Assembly: GCF_014200575.1 (NCBI RefSeq)
Contig: NZ_JACHBZ010000036.1
Coordinates: 1-16,106, forward strand
DNA: 16,106 nt
Reading direction: 5' to 3'
From: Mucilaginibacter saanensis
GTDB lineage: Bacteria > Bacteroidota > Bacteroidia > Sphingobacteriales > Sphingobacteriaceae
The position numbers were made by a program, and so were the translations under genes. How positions within the stretch are numbered: the first letter of the stretch is position 1; every line of letters begins with the position of its first letter. The notes below the pieces were generated by a model that searched no databases, was not told where the DNA came from, and worked only from the letters and a program-made list of their open reading frames with translations. Positions 1 to 8,390 of the stretch are shown here, one piece after another.

Positions 1-200
1 GGGGGCTTGGACATCAGTTTTAAAACCTAAATCCTTCATTTTATGTCCTAATACAGTCTTTTAATAACAACAAAAAACTTTACCGGACAACAGTGGGTTT
101 TTTGTGGCGTATACCGTCAAGCTTTTTCCCGTCAGCAGATAAGCTTCGGACGAAAACCGGGCAGAACATAGTGGGATTGTGTGTTAGCAGGGGCATTAGC

Positions 201-250
201 AAACCTTGCCGAAGCAGGGATATTGAGCGAACGAAGCAGAGGCAAGGTTT
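201..250. repeat. 10-bp inverted repeat
   Basis: AAACCTTGCC (201-210) is the exact reverse complement of GGCAAGGTTT (241-250), with a 30-bp spacer that contains GAAGCA twice. The layout resembles the short palindromic intergenic repeats common in Bacteroidota genomes. Family membership is inferred; only the pairing is seen. Confidence 0.6.
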
Positions 251-281
251 AGCAGCCCGTGGTTTTGTCCGGTTTTGCGGG

Positions 282-359
282 GTAAAGGCCCTGTGCTGCA
301 AAGAAGCATTTCTGATGACAAGCGTTTTGGTTACTTTGTCGCAACAAAGTAAAGGCCCT
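282..359 (+). repeat. 11-bp direct repeat GTAAAGGCCCT
   Basis: GTAAAGGCCCT occurs at 282-292 and again at 349-359. The second copy overlaps the right arm of the palindrome at 331-352. This suggests that the area was built from more than one copy of a dispersed element. Confidence 0.5.
331..352. repeat. Palindrome TTACTTTGT-CGCA-ACAAAGTAA
   Basis: This is a perfect 9-bp stem (331-339 with 344-352) around a 4-nt loop. It sits far from any gene end, about 275 bp downstream of clpB, so I read it as part of an intergenic repeat rather than a gene terminator. Confidence 0.6.
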
Positions 360-410
360 CCCGCGGCCAAGAGCGGGTGTACACCATGCTCACGAACAAA
401 TAGATCCTTA

Positions 411-538
411 GCTATCGCTCAGGATGACAAGTTTGTTTGTTTTATTGTAGATTGCTTCGTGCCTTGCAATGACGCTTAATTTTCATTTTTTCCGTCACAG
501 TGAATATAACGACCCTTCGCTATCGCTCAGGATGACAA
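411..538 (+). repeat. 20-bp direct repeat pair
   Basis: GCTATCGCTCAGGATGACAA is present without a mismatch at 411-430 and 519-538. The preceding bases are also similar (GATCCTTA and GACCCTTC). In the first copy ATCCT (404-408) pairs with AGGAT (421-425), so the unit is itself a small dyad. I infer a dispersed intergenic repeat unit. Confidence 0.7.
450..473 (+). repeat. Interspersed repeat, GATTGCTTCGT...GCAATGAC type
   Basis: GATTGCTTCGT (450-460) is followed after 5 nt by GCAATGAC (466-473). The reverse complement of 15962-15983 has the same two blocks separated by 3 nt. The two sites are therefore copies of one repeat family on opposite strands at the two ends of the window. Confidence 0.65.
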
Positions 539-554
539 ATGGCTATCAGGGTAG

Positions 555-623
555 TTAATGCTCCATCATATAAACAAGAGCGACCCGGTTTGGGTGGCTC
601 TTGTTTATATGATGGAGTTAATG
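555..623. repeat. Long perfect hairpin flanked by TTAATG direct repeats
   Basis: Positions 561-581 and 597-617 are perfect 21-nt reverse complements (outer bases CTCC/GGAG). After one G-G mismatch the stem continues for four pairs (583-586 with 592-595) around a 5-nt loop. TTAATG lies immediately outside on both sides (555-560 and 618-623), like a 6-bp target-site duplication. The hairpin begins 9 bp beyond the clpB stop codon, so it could serve as a clpB transcript end, but no T-rich tract follows it on the clpB strand. The alternative is a small inserted palindromic element. The structure is certain; its role is inferred. Confidence 0.75.
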
Positions 624-626
624 ATA

Positions 627-3245
627 TTATTTTACTGCTTCGTCAACAGCTTTTGGGGTATTTAAAAACACGAAGTTATTGTCAAACATATCAACCTTTA
701 TGGTGCTGTCTTTATCAACCGTACCTGCCAGGATCTGTTTCGAAAGCTCATTAAGGATCTTTTTCTGGATAACACGTTTAAGCGGGCGGGCACCAAACTG
801 CGGATCATATCCCAGCTGGGCCAGCCAGTCAAGCGCCTCGTCGGTAGCTTCCATACTGATGCCCATTTCGGCAAGGGTTTGTTTTACCTGGTTAAACTGC
901 AGCTTCACAATATCATGTATCTCATCGCGGCTTAAGGGGGTAAACATAATGATCTCATCAATGCGGTTCAAAAACTCCGGACGGATGGTTGCCCTCAATA
1001 AAGCGAACAGCTCATTTTTGGTTTTAGCCACCAGTTCATCACGGTTGCTATCCTCCAGCGCCTGGAAGTTTTCCTGAATAATGTTTGAGCCGATGTTAGA
1101 TGTCATGATGATGATGGTGTTTTTAAAATTCACCACACGGCCTTTATTATCAGTTAAGCGGCCATCATCAAGCACCTGCAATAGTATGTTAAACACATCA
1201 GGGTGAGCTTTTTCAATTTCATCAAGCAACACCACGCTGTAAGGTTTGCGACGTACGGCTTCAGTAAGCTGACCACCTTCATCATAACCCACGTAACCCG
1301 GAGGCGCTCCTATTAACCTGGATACTGCGTGCCTTTCCTGATACTCGCTCATATCAATACGTACCAGCGCGGCTTCGTCATTAAACAGGTACTCGGCCAG
1401 GGCCTTTGCCAGTTCGGTTTTACCCACCCCGGTTGTACCTAAAAATATAAATGAGCCGATAGGTCTGCGTTTATCCTGCAACCCGGCCCGGCTGCGGCGT
1501 ATGGCATCGCTTATAGCCTCTATTGCTTCTTCCTGTCCGGCTACACGTTTGTGCAGTTCTTCTTCCAGGTGCAGCAGTTTTTCACGTTCGCTCTGTATCA
1601 TTTTAGAAACCGGTATACCTGTCCAGCGGGATACAACTCCGGCAATGTCATCGGCAGTAACCTCTTCCTTCAGCATGCGGTTATCGCTTTGGTTTTCAAG
1701 CAGGGCAGCTTTCAGTTTTTCAACCTCGGCCTGTGCCTGCACAATGGTACCGTAGCGTAACTCTGCCACTTTGCCATAGTCGCCGGCGCGCTCGGCCTGC
1801 TCGGCCTCCAGTTTATAGTTTTCAATGGATTCTACCTTTTGGTTTATACCATCAACCAAGTCTTTTTCGCCTTTCCATTTGGCACGTAAAGAGTCGCGCT
1901 GGGCCGATAGGTTGGCTATTTCTTCGCTTAGTTCGGCCACCTTACGGTCGTCTTTTTCACGCTTGATGGCTTCACGTTCAATTTCCAGCTGCATAATGCG
2001 GCGTTCCAATTCGTCAACCACTTCGGGCACCGAGTCCATTTCCAAACGCAGTTTTGAAGCAGCCTCATCCATCAGGTCAATAGCCTTATCTGGTAAAAAC
2101 CGGTCAGATATATAACGTTGCGACATTTCAACGGCAGCTATAATAGCTTCGTCTTTAATACGCACCTTATGGTGGGTTTCGTAGCGTTCCTTTAATCCGC
2201 GCAAAATAGATATGGCATCGGCAGTATCAGGCTCTTCCACCATTACTTTCTGAAAACGGCGTTCCAGCGCCTTATCCTTTTCCAGGTATTTCTGGTATTC
2301 ATTCAGCGTGGTTGCACCAATCGACCGCAGTTCGCCACGGGCCAGGGCCGGTTTCAATATATTGGCGGCATCCATGGCTCCTTCGCCTCCACCTGCGCCA
2401 ACCAGTGTATGGATCTCATCAATAAACAGGATGATTTCGCCATCGCTTTGTGTTACTTCTTTTATTACCGCTTTCAGGCGTTCTTCAAACTCACCCTTAT
2501 ATTTGGCGCCAGCAATAAGCGCCCCCATATCAAGCGAGTAAACCACCTTTGTTTTCAGGCTTTCAGGTACATCGCCCTTTATAATCCTGAAAGCAATACC
2601 TTCGGCAATGGCCGTTTTACCTACTCCCGGCTCGCCTACCAGTATAGGATTGTTTTTGGTACGGCGGGATAAGATCTGTATCACCCGGCGAATTTCTTCG
2701 TCGCGGCCAATAACCGGATCAAGCTTGCCAGATTCGGCGTACTCATTAAGGTTACGGGCGTATTTATTTAAAGCGTTATAAGTAGCCTCGGCATTTTGAT
2801 CGGTCACCTTGTTATCGCCACGTAAACCTACAATAGCTTTTTTGAGGTCCTTTTCATTTACGCCAAGATCCTTTAAAATAGAGCTTACAGTACCGCCTGC
2901 TGTCAGTATCCCCAACAGTATATGCTCAACCGATACAAACTCGTCCTTAAATTCCTTCAAAAATCCCTGCGCCTTTTGCAAGGCCGAATTACTATCTGAG
3001 GACAGGTAAATATTACTGCCGCTCACTTTAGGGTACGAGGCTATCTGGGCATCAAGTGTTTCGGTAAGCCTGTTAATATTTACATTAAGTTTTTTTAATA
3101 AATAAGTTATCACGTTTTCATCAACCAGCAACAAGCCTTTTAACAGGTGTGCGGGTTCAATTGCCTGCTGTTGATTACCAGTAGCAATTTCCGAAGCCTT
3201 TTGTACGGCTTCCTGGGCTTTTATTGTAAAGTTGTTAAAATTCAT
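627..3245 (-). CDS. clpB: ATP-dependent chaperone ClpB
   Basis: This Hsp100 disaggregase works as a cytoplasmic hexamer that threads aggregated proteins through its pore, in cooperation with DnaK. The 872-residue product has the usual full length. An N-terminal repeat domain covers about 1-145. NBD1 follows, with Walker A GEPGVGKT (204-211) and Walker [10 protein letters not shown] (D276, E277). A charged coiled-coil M domain lies at about 400-525. This M domain separates ClpB from ClpA and ClpC, because it couples the protein to DnaK. NBD2 has Walker A GTTGVGKT (603-610) and Walker [13 protein letters not shown] (about 670-681). The ATG at 3243-3245 begins the standard MNFNNFT N-terminus. 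No Shine-Dalgarno sequence is apparent, which is normal for the phylum. The gene is monocistronic and divergent from the histidine kinase. I see no CIRCE-like operator upstream. The identification is secure. Confidence 0.97.
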   Translation of the reverse strand: MNFNNFTIKAQEAVQKASEIATGNQQQAIEPAHLLKGLLLVDENVITYLLKKLNVNINRLTETLDAQIASYPKVSGSNIYLSSDSNSALQKAQGFLKEFKDEFVSVEHILLGILTAGGTVSSILKDLGVNEKDLKKAIVGLRGDNKVTDQNAEATYNALNKYARNLNEYAESGKLDPVIGRDEEIRRVIQILSRRTKNNPILVGEPGVGKTAIAEGIAFRIIKGDVPESLKTKVVYSLDMGALIAGAKYKGEFEERLKAVIKEVTQSDGEIILFIDEIHTLVGAGGGEGAMDAANILKPALARGELRSIGATTLNEYQKYLEKDKALERRFQKVMVEEPDTADAISILRGLKERYETHHKVRIKDEAIIAAVEMSQRYISDRFLPDKAIDLMDEAASKLRLEMDSVPEVVDELERRIMQLEIEREAIKREKDDRKVAELSEEIANLSAQRDSLRAKWKGEKDLVDGINQKVESIENYKLEAEQAERAGDYGKVAELRYGTIVQAQAEVEKLKAALLENQSDNRMLKEEVTADDIAGVVSRWTGIPVSKMIQSEREKLLHLEEELHKRVAGQEEAIEAISDAIRRSRAGLQDKRRPIGSFIFLGTTGVGKTELAKALAEYLFNDEAALVRIDMSEYQERHAVSRLIGAPPGYVGYDEGGQLTEAVRRKPYSVVLLDEIEKAHPDVFNILLQVLDDGRLTDNKGRVVNFKNTIIIMTSNIGSNIIQENFQALEDSNRDELVAKTKNELFALLRATIRPEFLNRIDEIIMFTPLSRDEIHDIVKLQFNQVKQTLAEMGISMEATDEALDWLAQLGYDPQFGARPLKRVIQKKILNELSKQILAGTVDKDSTIKVDMFDNNFVFLNTPKAVDEAVK

Positions 3246-3302
3246 AGTGATTAGTATTAATCAAAACGCTTGCCATTTAGCTTATTATGAAAAAAAGTCA
3301 CA

Positions 3303-3310
3303 CAAACATA
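3303..3310 (-). promoter_or_regulatory. Possible -7 element for clpB
   Basis: Read on the minus strand this is TATGTTTG, a match to the Bacteroidota -7 consensus TAnnTTTG. It lies about 58 bp upstream of the clpB ATG. I find no TTG at the expected -33 distance, so support is partial; a heat-shock or alternative promoter could be used instead. Confidence 0.3.
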
Positions 3311-3340
3311 AACCCAAACGACATTTTGGCGTGTTATTAT

Positions 3341-3375
3341 TTTGAACAAAAACTTATTAAATTTTGATATTTTTG
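3341..3375 (+). promoter_or_regulatory. Promoter of the histidine kinase gene
   Basis: A -33 TTTG (3341-3344) and a -7 TATTTTTG (3368-3375, consensus TAnnTTTG) are separated by 23 bp, at the long end of the range accepted for this phylum. Transcription would start near 3382, about 20 nt before the TTG start codon at 3402. That places the upstream ATG at 3378, which is followed in frame by stop codons, outside the transcript. Confidence 0.55.
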
Positions 3376-3401
3376 CTATGCAACCTTACATCTGATAAAC
3401 A

Positions 3402-4742
3402 TTGAATACGCACTTCTATTTTAATAGCCTGCCAGCTAAATATAAAACATCATACCGGGATTATTATACCTATCAAAACCTGGTTGCTGTTAGGGCAGGA
3501 AGCATTATATTTTTGTTATTAAATACAATTATAAGGATATTGTATTTCGTTTTTCCGGTAAGTTTAACCAAAGCTCAAAACTTTCCTGAGTTTAATGCCA
3601 GTAACTGGGTATTTATCATTATTACCCCTTTCTTTTTGATATTCAGTAATTTACTGATCGCAAACTTTAAAAACCGAAAAAAGGCAACCACCTCTACGGC
3701 ACTGCTTATATTTTTATTTTCGATATATATTATTTCATGTGGCATGTACTCCAGCTTTATTGCCACATCTGACCCCAGCAATGCCTTAACGCTGTACCTT
3801 ATTGCACTAAGCCTCATAAGTGCGGTATGTGTATTTGAATATTACGAAACAATAATATTAATAATAGCCGTTGAGATATTATTTACAGGGCTTTTATTTT
3901 ACAGCCAAACCAGCGGCACCCAAATGGTGTACAACCAGCTGATATCAGCAATTTTATTGTCGGCCTTTTACCTTACCTCGCGGTACTTTTTCTCGTACAA
4001 GGCTAATTATTATCAGCAGGTAATTGAGATCAGGGAAAAAAATGTGGAAATTGAGAAAGCTGGCGAATTTAAGAGCCAGATATTAGGCATGGTTGCGCAT
4101 GACCTGCGTAACCCCATTGCTGCGGTTGAATCCATTGCCATGATCATGGAAATGGAGGATGTGGACGAAGAAACACAGGACAACCTGAACATGATGAAGG
4201 CGTCATGTGTTAAAGCCCGCAGCATTATTGATGATTTGCTGGAAGCCGCACGTAACGACAGCAGCAATGTTTATGAGTTGGAAAGAACCGAGCTTAACCA
4301 CTTATTAAAAAGTATTGTGAATGATTGGAAGATACAACATGACCTTAAGGCAGATGTATTGTTTACCAGTAATATAAACCCCGTTTTTACAGCAGTAAAT
4401 AAAGAAAAACTACACCGGGCCATTGACAATCTGGTAAGTAACGCCATTAAATTTTCAAAGGATAAGAGCCGTGTAGATGTAAGGCTGAGCAAGAAGAACA
4501 ACGATGTGCTCATTGAAGTGCAGGACTATGGTGTTGGCATACCTGCCGATATATTGCCTGACATATTTAACCGTTTTTCAACTGCCGGCCGCACCGGTGT
4601 ACGTGGCGAACAATCAACAGGGCTTGGCTTAAGCATAGTACGCCAGATTATTGAAAAACATGGCGGCGCCATTGAAGTGGAAAGCGCTGTAGGCCGCGGA
4701 TCTGTTTTTACCATCAGCCTGCCCATTACCATGGCCGGGTAG
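3402..4742 (+). CDS. Membrane sensor histidine kinase, orphan, TTG start
   Basis: This 446-residue sensor kinase autophosphorylates on histidine and passes the phosphate to a response regulator. About six hydrophobic segments (near 31-53, 68-88, 97-118, 127-145, 149-168, 176-197) form a membrane sensor module with no large periplasmic domain. A short helical linker (about 200-225) leads to the HisKA H-box MVAHDLRNP with phospho-acceptor H233. The ATPase domain has an N-box NLVSNAIKFS (N343, N347), a G1 box DYGVGI (from D375), an F-box NRF and a G2 box GLGLS (407-411). No PAS, HAMP or receiver domain is visible. The start must be non-ATG: in-frame stops lie at 3393-3398 and the first internal Met is near residue 115, after two membrane segments. 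TTG at 3402 is the best choice and fits the promoter. No response regulator is adjacent, so the partner and signal are unknown. The 3' end is 12 bp from the convergent ligD stop. Confidence 0.9.
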   Translation: MNTHFYFNSLPAKYKTSYRDYYTYQNLVAVRAGSIIFLLLNTIIRILYFVFPVSLTKAQNFPEFNASNWVFIIITPFFLIFSNLLIANFKNRKKATTSTALLIFLFSIYIISCGMYSSFIATSDPSNALTLYLIALSLISAVCVFEYYETIILIIAVEILFTGLLFYSQTSGTQMVYNQLISAILLSAFYLTSRYFFSYKANYYQQVIEIREKNVEIEKAGEFKSQILGMVAHDLRNPIAAVESIAMIMEMEDVDEETQDNLNMMKASCVKARSIIDDLLEAARNDSSNVYELERTELNHLLKSIVNDWKIQHDLKADVLFTSNINPVFTAVNKEKLHRAIDNLVSNAIKFSKDKSRVDVRLSKKNNDVLIEVQDYGVGIPADILPDIFNRFSTAGRTGVRGEQSTGLGLSIVRQIIEKHGGAIEVESAVGRGSVFTISLPITMAG

Positions 4743-4754
4743 GTTTGGCTTTTG

Positions 4755-7463
4755 TTACTTAAACACGCTTTGCGCTTTTTTTATTGTTTTCTCCAGGTTA
4801 ATGCCTTTTCCTAATACGCCTTTGAACAGGTCGCCTTCTGTTTTAAGACGATCAATAGCGTTAAAAATGGTAAAGTGTTTCATGGTAAGACCTGGCTTAA
4901 CCTCGTCCCAGTGCAGGGGCATGGATACCGTTGCGCCAACCTTGGGGCGCAGTGAATAGGGACCTGCAATAGTAGCACCGGGACGGTTCTGTAAAAAATC
5001 AAGATACATTTTCCCTTTTCTGTTAGCTACCATACGCTCCAGACTGGTATAGTCGGGCAGTTGCTGGTGTACAATATCCACAATAATGCGGGCAAACATC
5101 TGCGACTGATCATAATCATATTTGGCATTTAGCGGTATATAAATATGCATACCTGTTGAGCCCGACGTTTTACAGAATGAGGGCACATCAATGGCATCCA
5201 ATACTTTTTTTACCTGTTGCGCGGCCTCAATTACCTGGTCAAAGGTATTTTTATCGGGGTCAAGATCTATCACGCAGTAGTCCGGATTATCAGGCGACTG
5301 GATGCGGCTAAACCAGGGATTCATTTCAATACAGCCCAGTGATGCCATCCATAATAAACTGGCCTCATCGGTACCTACCAGGTATTCCTTATGCTCCCCT
5401 TCGCCGTTGGTATACGGAAAGGTTTTGGCCCAGTCGGGCGCTTTATCCTTTACATCTTTCTGATAAAAGCTTGGGCCATGTATCCCACCCGGAAAACGAT
5501 TGAGCGACATGGGCCTGTCTTTCAAATAAGGCAATATATACTCGGCAACCTGGTAATAGTAATTAAACATATCCCTTTTGGTCACCTTATCCTCGGGCCA
5601 GTAAATTTTGCTCAGGTGGGTAAACTTCAGTTCATGCCCGTTAATTTCACGTACCTGCGTTTCGTCTGTAGGGTTTAACAATGTTTTCCTTCCTTTCTGT
5701 TTAGGTGGCTTTATAGCCGCAGCATGTTTATCCTCATGGGCTTCTTCAACCACAGCCTGGGTAGCTGCAGCAGTCTCCCGTACCACGTCTTTTGCCTTTT
5801 TATCTTCGCGCATTCCCTGAAATGAGGGGTGTCTGAATACGCCATCTGTAGTTACCTCGCTAAACGCCACCTCACAAACAAATTCGGGTTTAAGCCAGGT
5901 AGCTTTTGCTTTGGGCGGATTGGGCCTGAAACGAGAAGGCTTATTCACGTCCGGAATTTCATCAAAGGGGCTTTTGTCGGTAATTAAGGGTTTAAACTCT
6001 GCCATCATTTCCTTTTGCAGCTTGTCTGAAAAACCAGTGCCTACTTTGCCCACATACTGCAGTACTTTACTTTCATAAACGCCCAACAACAGCGAACTGA
6101 ACTGTTTAGTAGTATCGGCATTGCGGGTAAACCCGGCTATCACTACCTCCTGCCGTTTATGCACTTTTATCTTTAGCCACTCCTTTGACCGCAGATTGGG
6201 CGAATAGGTACTATCGGCCTTTTTGGCAATAATCCCCTCCAGTCCCATCCTTTCGGCGGCGTTAAAAAAGTCGGTACCGCTGGCATTAAAAACTTTACTT
6301 ACACGGATGCGGTCATCACTGGTTGGTAAAATATCTTTTAATATGGCTTGCCGCTGCAGCAAGGGCAGGTTTATCAGGTTTTTACCATCGTACCACAACA
6401 GGTCAAAGGCATAATACACCAGCTCCCCATCGGCTTCGCTGCGCCAATTTTGCAGATCGCCGAAGTTTGATACGCCTTTGTCGTTTAAAACCAGTATCTC
6501 GCCATCAATCACAGCATTAATTTTCCATCCCTGCATAATTTCAGCTATGGGATAAAATTTATCATTAAATGTTTTTTTATTCCGCGACATCAGCTCAACC
6601 TCGCCCTTGTTAACGAATGCCAGGGCGCGGTAGCCATCCCACTTTACCTCATACACCCAGTCAGGATCATCAAAAGGTTCATCAACCAGGGTGGCGAGCA
6701 TGGGCTTAATAGCCAGTGGCATTTTGCCTTTGGGTGCTTTTTTCAATAAAGCCGCCGTATCCATATCATTAGTTTGAACTACGCTCTCATCAGGCTCAAC
6801 CTGTTCAGGGGCGTTTTTTTTAACCGGCGTTTTTTTTGCAGCGGCCTTCACCGTTTTCTCATGCCCGCTGTGCCAAACCTTGTCGCTATGCTTCTCCATT
6901 TCGCTGATGGTTTTTCCCGAAAGCACAGATTGCCCCTCCTTGGTAATATCTTTTTTGGATGCAAAATCATCATCATGTTTTATCAGCAGCCAGGCATTAT
7001 CGCCCATTCCGTGGGTTTTTACAAGGGCAAACTCCCCTTCCAGCTTTTTGCCATGCAGCTTAATTTTAACCGATCCGGATTTTAGCTGCTGTAACAAGTA
7101 TTTTTCCTGCTCTTTTTTGCCTCTTATTTCTTCAATAGGCTCGTATATTCCTTCGTCCCAAACAATTACGGTGCCACCGCCATATTCACCTTGTGGTATA
7201 ATGCCTTCAAAGGTGCGGTAGTCATAAGGGTGATCTTCCACCATCATGGCCAGGCGTTTGGTTTTGGGATCTGTTGACGGGCCCTTGGGTACGGCCCAGC
7301 TTTTTAATACGCCATCCATCTCCAGCCTGAAATCATAATGCAGCCGGGAAGCGTCATGCTTCTGGATCACAAAGGTCAGCTTGTCCTTATTCTTACTCTT
7401 CCCCGATCTGGGCTCGGCGGTTTTAGCGAAATCGCGCTTTTCGGTATACTTTTCTAAACTCAT
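4755..7463 (-). CDS. ligD: DNA ligase D, multifunctional non-homologous end-joining ligase
   Basis: LigD processes and seals double-strand breaks in bacterial non-homologous end joining, recruited by Ku. The 902-residue product carries all three modules in the order phosphoesterase, ligase, polymerase. The 3'-phosphoesterase domain (about 1-190) shows HDASRLHYDFRLEMDG with H36, H42 and D44, plus H78 in EDHPYDYRTF. A Lys/Ala-rich linker (about 205-245) precedes the ATP-dependent ligase, whose motif I is EVKWDGYRA with adenylated K274, followed by an OB-fold part to about 580. After a second linker comes the primase-polymerase domain (about 620-902) with catalytic aspartates in DLDPD (D733, D735) and the TSGSTGMHIYIPL motif. 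This order is also known from Pseudomonas, whereas mycobacterial LigD begins with the polymerase. No ku gene is in the window. The ATG at 7461-7463 gives the canonical N-terminus. All visible catalytic residues are intact. Confidence 0.96.
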   Translation of the reverse strand: MSLEKYTEKRDFAKTAEPRSGKSKNKDKLTFVIQKHDASRLHYDFRLEMDGVLKSWAVPKGPSTDPKTKRLAMMVEDHPYDYRTFEGIIPQGEYGGGTVIVWDEGIYEPIEEIRGKKEQEKYLLQQLKSGSVKIKLHGKKLEGEFALVKTHGMGDNAWLLIKHDDDFASKKDITKEGQSVLSGKTISEMEKHSDKVWHSGHEKTVKAAAKKTPVKKNAPEQVEPDESVVQTNDMDTAALLKKAPKGKMPLAIKPMLATLVDEPFDDPDWVYEVKWDGYRALAFVNKGEVELMSRNKKTFNDKFYPIAEIMQGWKINAVIDGEILVLNDKGVSNFGDLQNWRSEADGELVYYAFDLLWYDGKNLINLPLLQRQAILKDILPTSDDRIRVSKVFNASGTDFFNAAERMGLEGIIAKKADSTYSPNLRSKEWLKIKVHKRQEVVIAGFTRNADTTKQFSSLLLGVYESKVLQYVGKVGTGFSDKLQKEMMAEFKPLITDKSPFDEIPDVNKPSRFRPNPPKAKATWLKPEFVCEVAFSEVTTDGVFRHPSFQGMREDKKAKDVVRETAAATQAVVEEAHEDKHAAAIKPPKQKGRKTLLNPTDETQVREINGHELKFTHLSKIYWPEDKVTKRDMFNYYYQVAEYILPYLKDRPMSLNRFPGGIHGPSFYQKDVKDKAPDWAKTFPYTNGEGEHKEYLVGTDEASLLWMASLGCIEMNPWFSRIQSPDNPDYCVIDLDPDKNTFDQVIEAAQQVKKVLDAIDVPSFCKTSGSTGMHIYIPLNAKYDYDQSQMFARIIVDIVHQQLPDYTSLERMVANRKGKMYLDFLQNRPGATIAGPYSLRPKVGATVSMPLHWDEVKPGLTMKHFTIFNAIDRLKTEGDLFKGVLGKGINLEKTIKKAQSVFK

Positions 7464-7611
7464 GGCAGATGATGTTTATCAACCTTTTAACATTAAAAAA
7501 GCGGATAAGGTTTTAAAAGATGCGATATGCAAACACCGGGAAACAAAAGAGGATGTGATAACTTTAAAAAAAGCAAACCGCCTTGTAGCGAATGAATTTA
7601 GGGTTGCGTAA
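7462..7611 (+). CDS. Possible 49-residue protein divergent from ligD
   Basis: An ORF starting with ATG at 7462-7464 encodes a small charged protein (MADDVYQPFNIKKADKVLK at the N-terminus, EFRVA at the end). Its start overlaps the ligD start codon by two bases on the opposite strand. The longer version, from 7381, runs antisense through ligD and is unlikely. The lysine-rich helical composition is plausible for a small cytoplasmic protein, and the stop lies 31 bp before the next gene, so the two could share a transcript. I recognise no family and no promoter, and any promoter would have to lie inside ligD. It may equally be a chance ORF in the ligD upstream region. Confidence 0.3.
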   Translation: MADDVYQPFNIKKADKVLKDAICKHRETKEDVITLKKANRLVANEFRVA

Positions 7612-7642
7612 TAAACAATAAAGCCAACCTTAAACGATAGCT

Positions 7643-8164
7643 ATGAAGACAATCAGCACAATAATATCGGCAGCAGTTATAGTCCTGTGTTTAAACGCCT
7701 GCAAAAAAAACGATAATGGTTCGGTAGGTAACGAGATAGTGGGCAAATGGCACGAAGACAAACTTATGCTTAAACAGGCTACCAGCAATAGTTCAGAACA
7801 TGATACTACTTTTGCCAGCACCGCATTTACGGCTAATGATTACGTTCAATTTAATGCCGATAAAACCGCATCGTTTTCTCAAAGTGGAGATTTTGGCTTT
7901 GCCGGAAAAAGAGAAACGATAAACGGAACGGCTGTAAGTGGAGTTTCAGGATATAATTATTTTATAACCGATATCTCTTTTGGCCTTACCAAACTTTTTG
8001 CCCACCCAACAAACGGGTTTGACCCATACGATTATAAAATATTACAGTTAGATAATAAGCAATTGATAATTCAAACTAAATACAATGTGTTATCGGCCCC
8101 AATATCAACCGTTGGTTATAACAATTCATTAATTACTACAGCCTATTATACGAGGGAAAATTAG
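7643..8164 (+). CDS. Lipocalin-like lipoprotein, function unknown
   Basis: This 173-residue protein begins with a lipoprotein signal peptide: a hydrophobic core after MKTIS and a lipobox LNAC, with C20 as the expected lipidated residue, followed by a charged stretch (KKNDN). The mature part has the pattern of the small lipocalin-like domains frequent in Bacteroidota: a GKW motif shortly after the Cys (VGKWHEDKLML), then alternating strands such as YVQFNADKTASF and YKILQLDNKQLIIQTKY. Surface or periplasmic anchoring is inferred. The ligand and function are unknown. The gene stands alone between the ligD upstream region and an intergenic repeat area; I see no clear promoter match. The start is supported by the signal peptide. 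Confidence 0.75.
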   Translation: MKTISTIISAAVIVLCLNACKKNDNGSVGNEIVGKWHEDKLMLKQATSNSSEHDTTFASTAFTANDYVQFNADKTASFSQSGDFGFAGKRETINGTAVSGVSGYNYFITDISFGLTKLFAHPTNGFDPYDYKILQLDNKQLIIQTKYNVLSAPISTVGYNNSLITTAYYTREN

Positions 8165-8216
8165 CTGGGCTAATCCTCCGTCTTTTTTTACGGTTGTTTG
8201 AATGAACTTCTAAATT

Positions 8217-8233
8217 CCCTCCCCACGGGAGGG
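8217..8233. repeat. Hairpin CCCTCCC-CAC-GGGAGGG
   Basis: A perfect 7-bp stem around a 3-nt loop, pyrimidine-rich on one arm and purine-rich on the other. A related block, GCAGGGAGGGG, follows at about 8254-8264. Such CCCTCC/GGGAGG units look like a dispersed intergenic repeat; that reading is inferred. Confidence 0.6.
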
Positions 8234-8313
8234 ATGGGCGGATTTGCGCAAAGGCAGGGAGGGGTTCTACGTCTGACATAACCTTTGCAATGTTCAAAGA
8301 AACCCCTTCCTAC

Positions 8314-8330
8314 TCCTTCCCGAGGAAGGA
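8314..8330. repeat. Hairpin TCCTTCC-CGA-GGAAGGA
   Basis: A perfect 7-bp stem with a 3-nt loop, about 60 bp downstream of the DUF1501 stop on the minus strand. CCCCTTCC precedes it at 8303-8310. The same purine/pyrimidine style as the hairpin at 8217-8233 suggests two halves of one repeat element. Confidence 0.6.
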
Positions 8331-8390
8331 ATCCGCACAGGCACAGGCCCACACTTTATTTCCTGGCCTCCTCGCTTTATACATTCAATC

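Larger units (their letters stand above)
1..626. other. Repeat-rich intergenic region, no convincing gene
   Basis: I see no credible coding region here. Open frames of about 70-130 codons exist on both strands, but they run across inverted and direct repeats, overlap each other, and give cysteine- and arginine-rich translations without recognisable motifs. From about position 200 onward the stretch is a patchwork of short repeats, listed separately: an inverted repeat at 201-250, a palindrome at 331-352, an 11-bp direct repeat at 282-292 and 349-359, a 20-bp direct repeat at 411-430 and 519-538, a repeat at 450-473 related to the right end of the window, and a long hairpin at 561-617. Positions 1-80 are AT-rich and show nothing I can name. 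Confidence 0.7.
8165..8390. other. Intergenic region between convergent genes
   Basis: This 226-bp stretch separates the lipoprotein gene (plus) from the end of the DUF1501 gene (minus). It contains a T7 run at 8183-8189, flanked by CCGT and ACGG, and two purine/pyrimidine hairpins listed separately. I see no gene. The hairpins could end transcripts from both sides, although neither is followed by a good T tract. Confidence 0.6.

Noticed and set aside
82..273. A MITE bounded by ACCGGACAA (82-90) and TTGTCCGGT (265-273)
   Set aside because: The 9-bp inverted ends stop matching immediately inside, no flanking target-site duplication is seen, and the interior is shared with other repeats. Chance cannot be excluded.
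93..479. 128-residue ORF on the plus strand in the left intergenic region
   Set aside because: It crosses several inverted and direct repeats, overlaps an opposite-strand ORF, has no recognisable domain and an atypical composition. It is most likely a chance frame.
1501..1755. Serine-rich ORFs opposite clpB, and similar frames opposite ligD, the DUF1800 gene and lysS
   Set aside because: They lie wholly inside secure genes on the opposite strand, show biased shadow composition and no domain.
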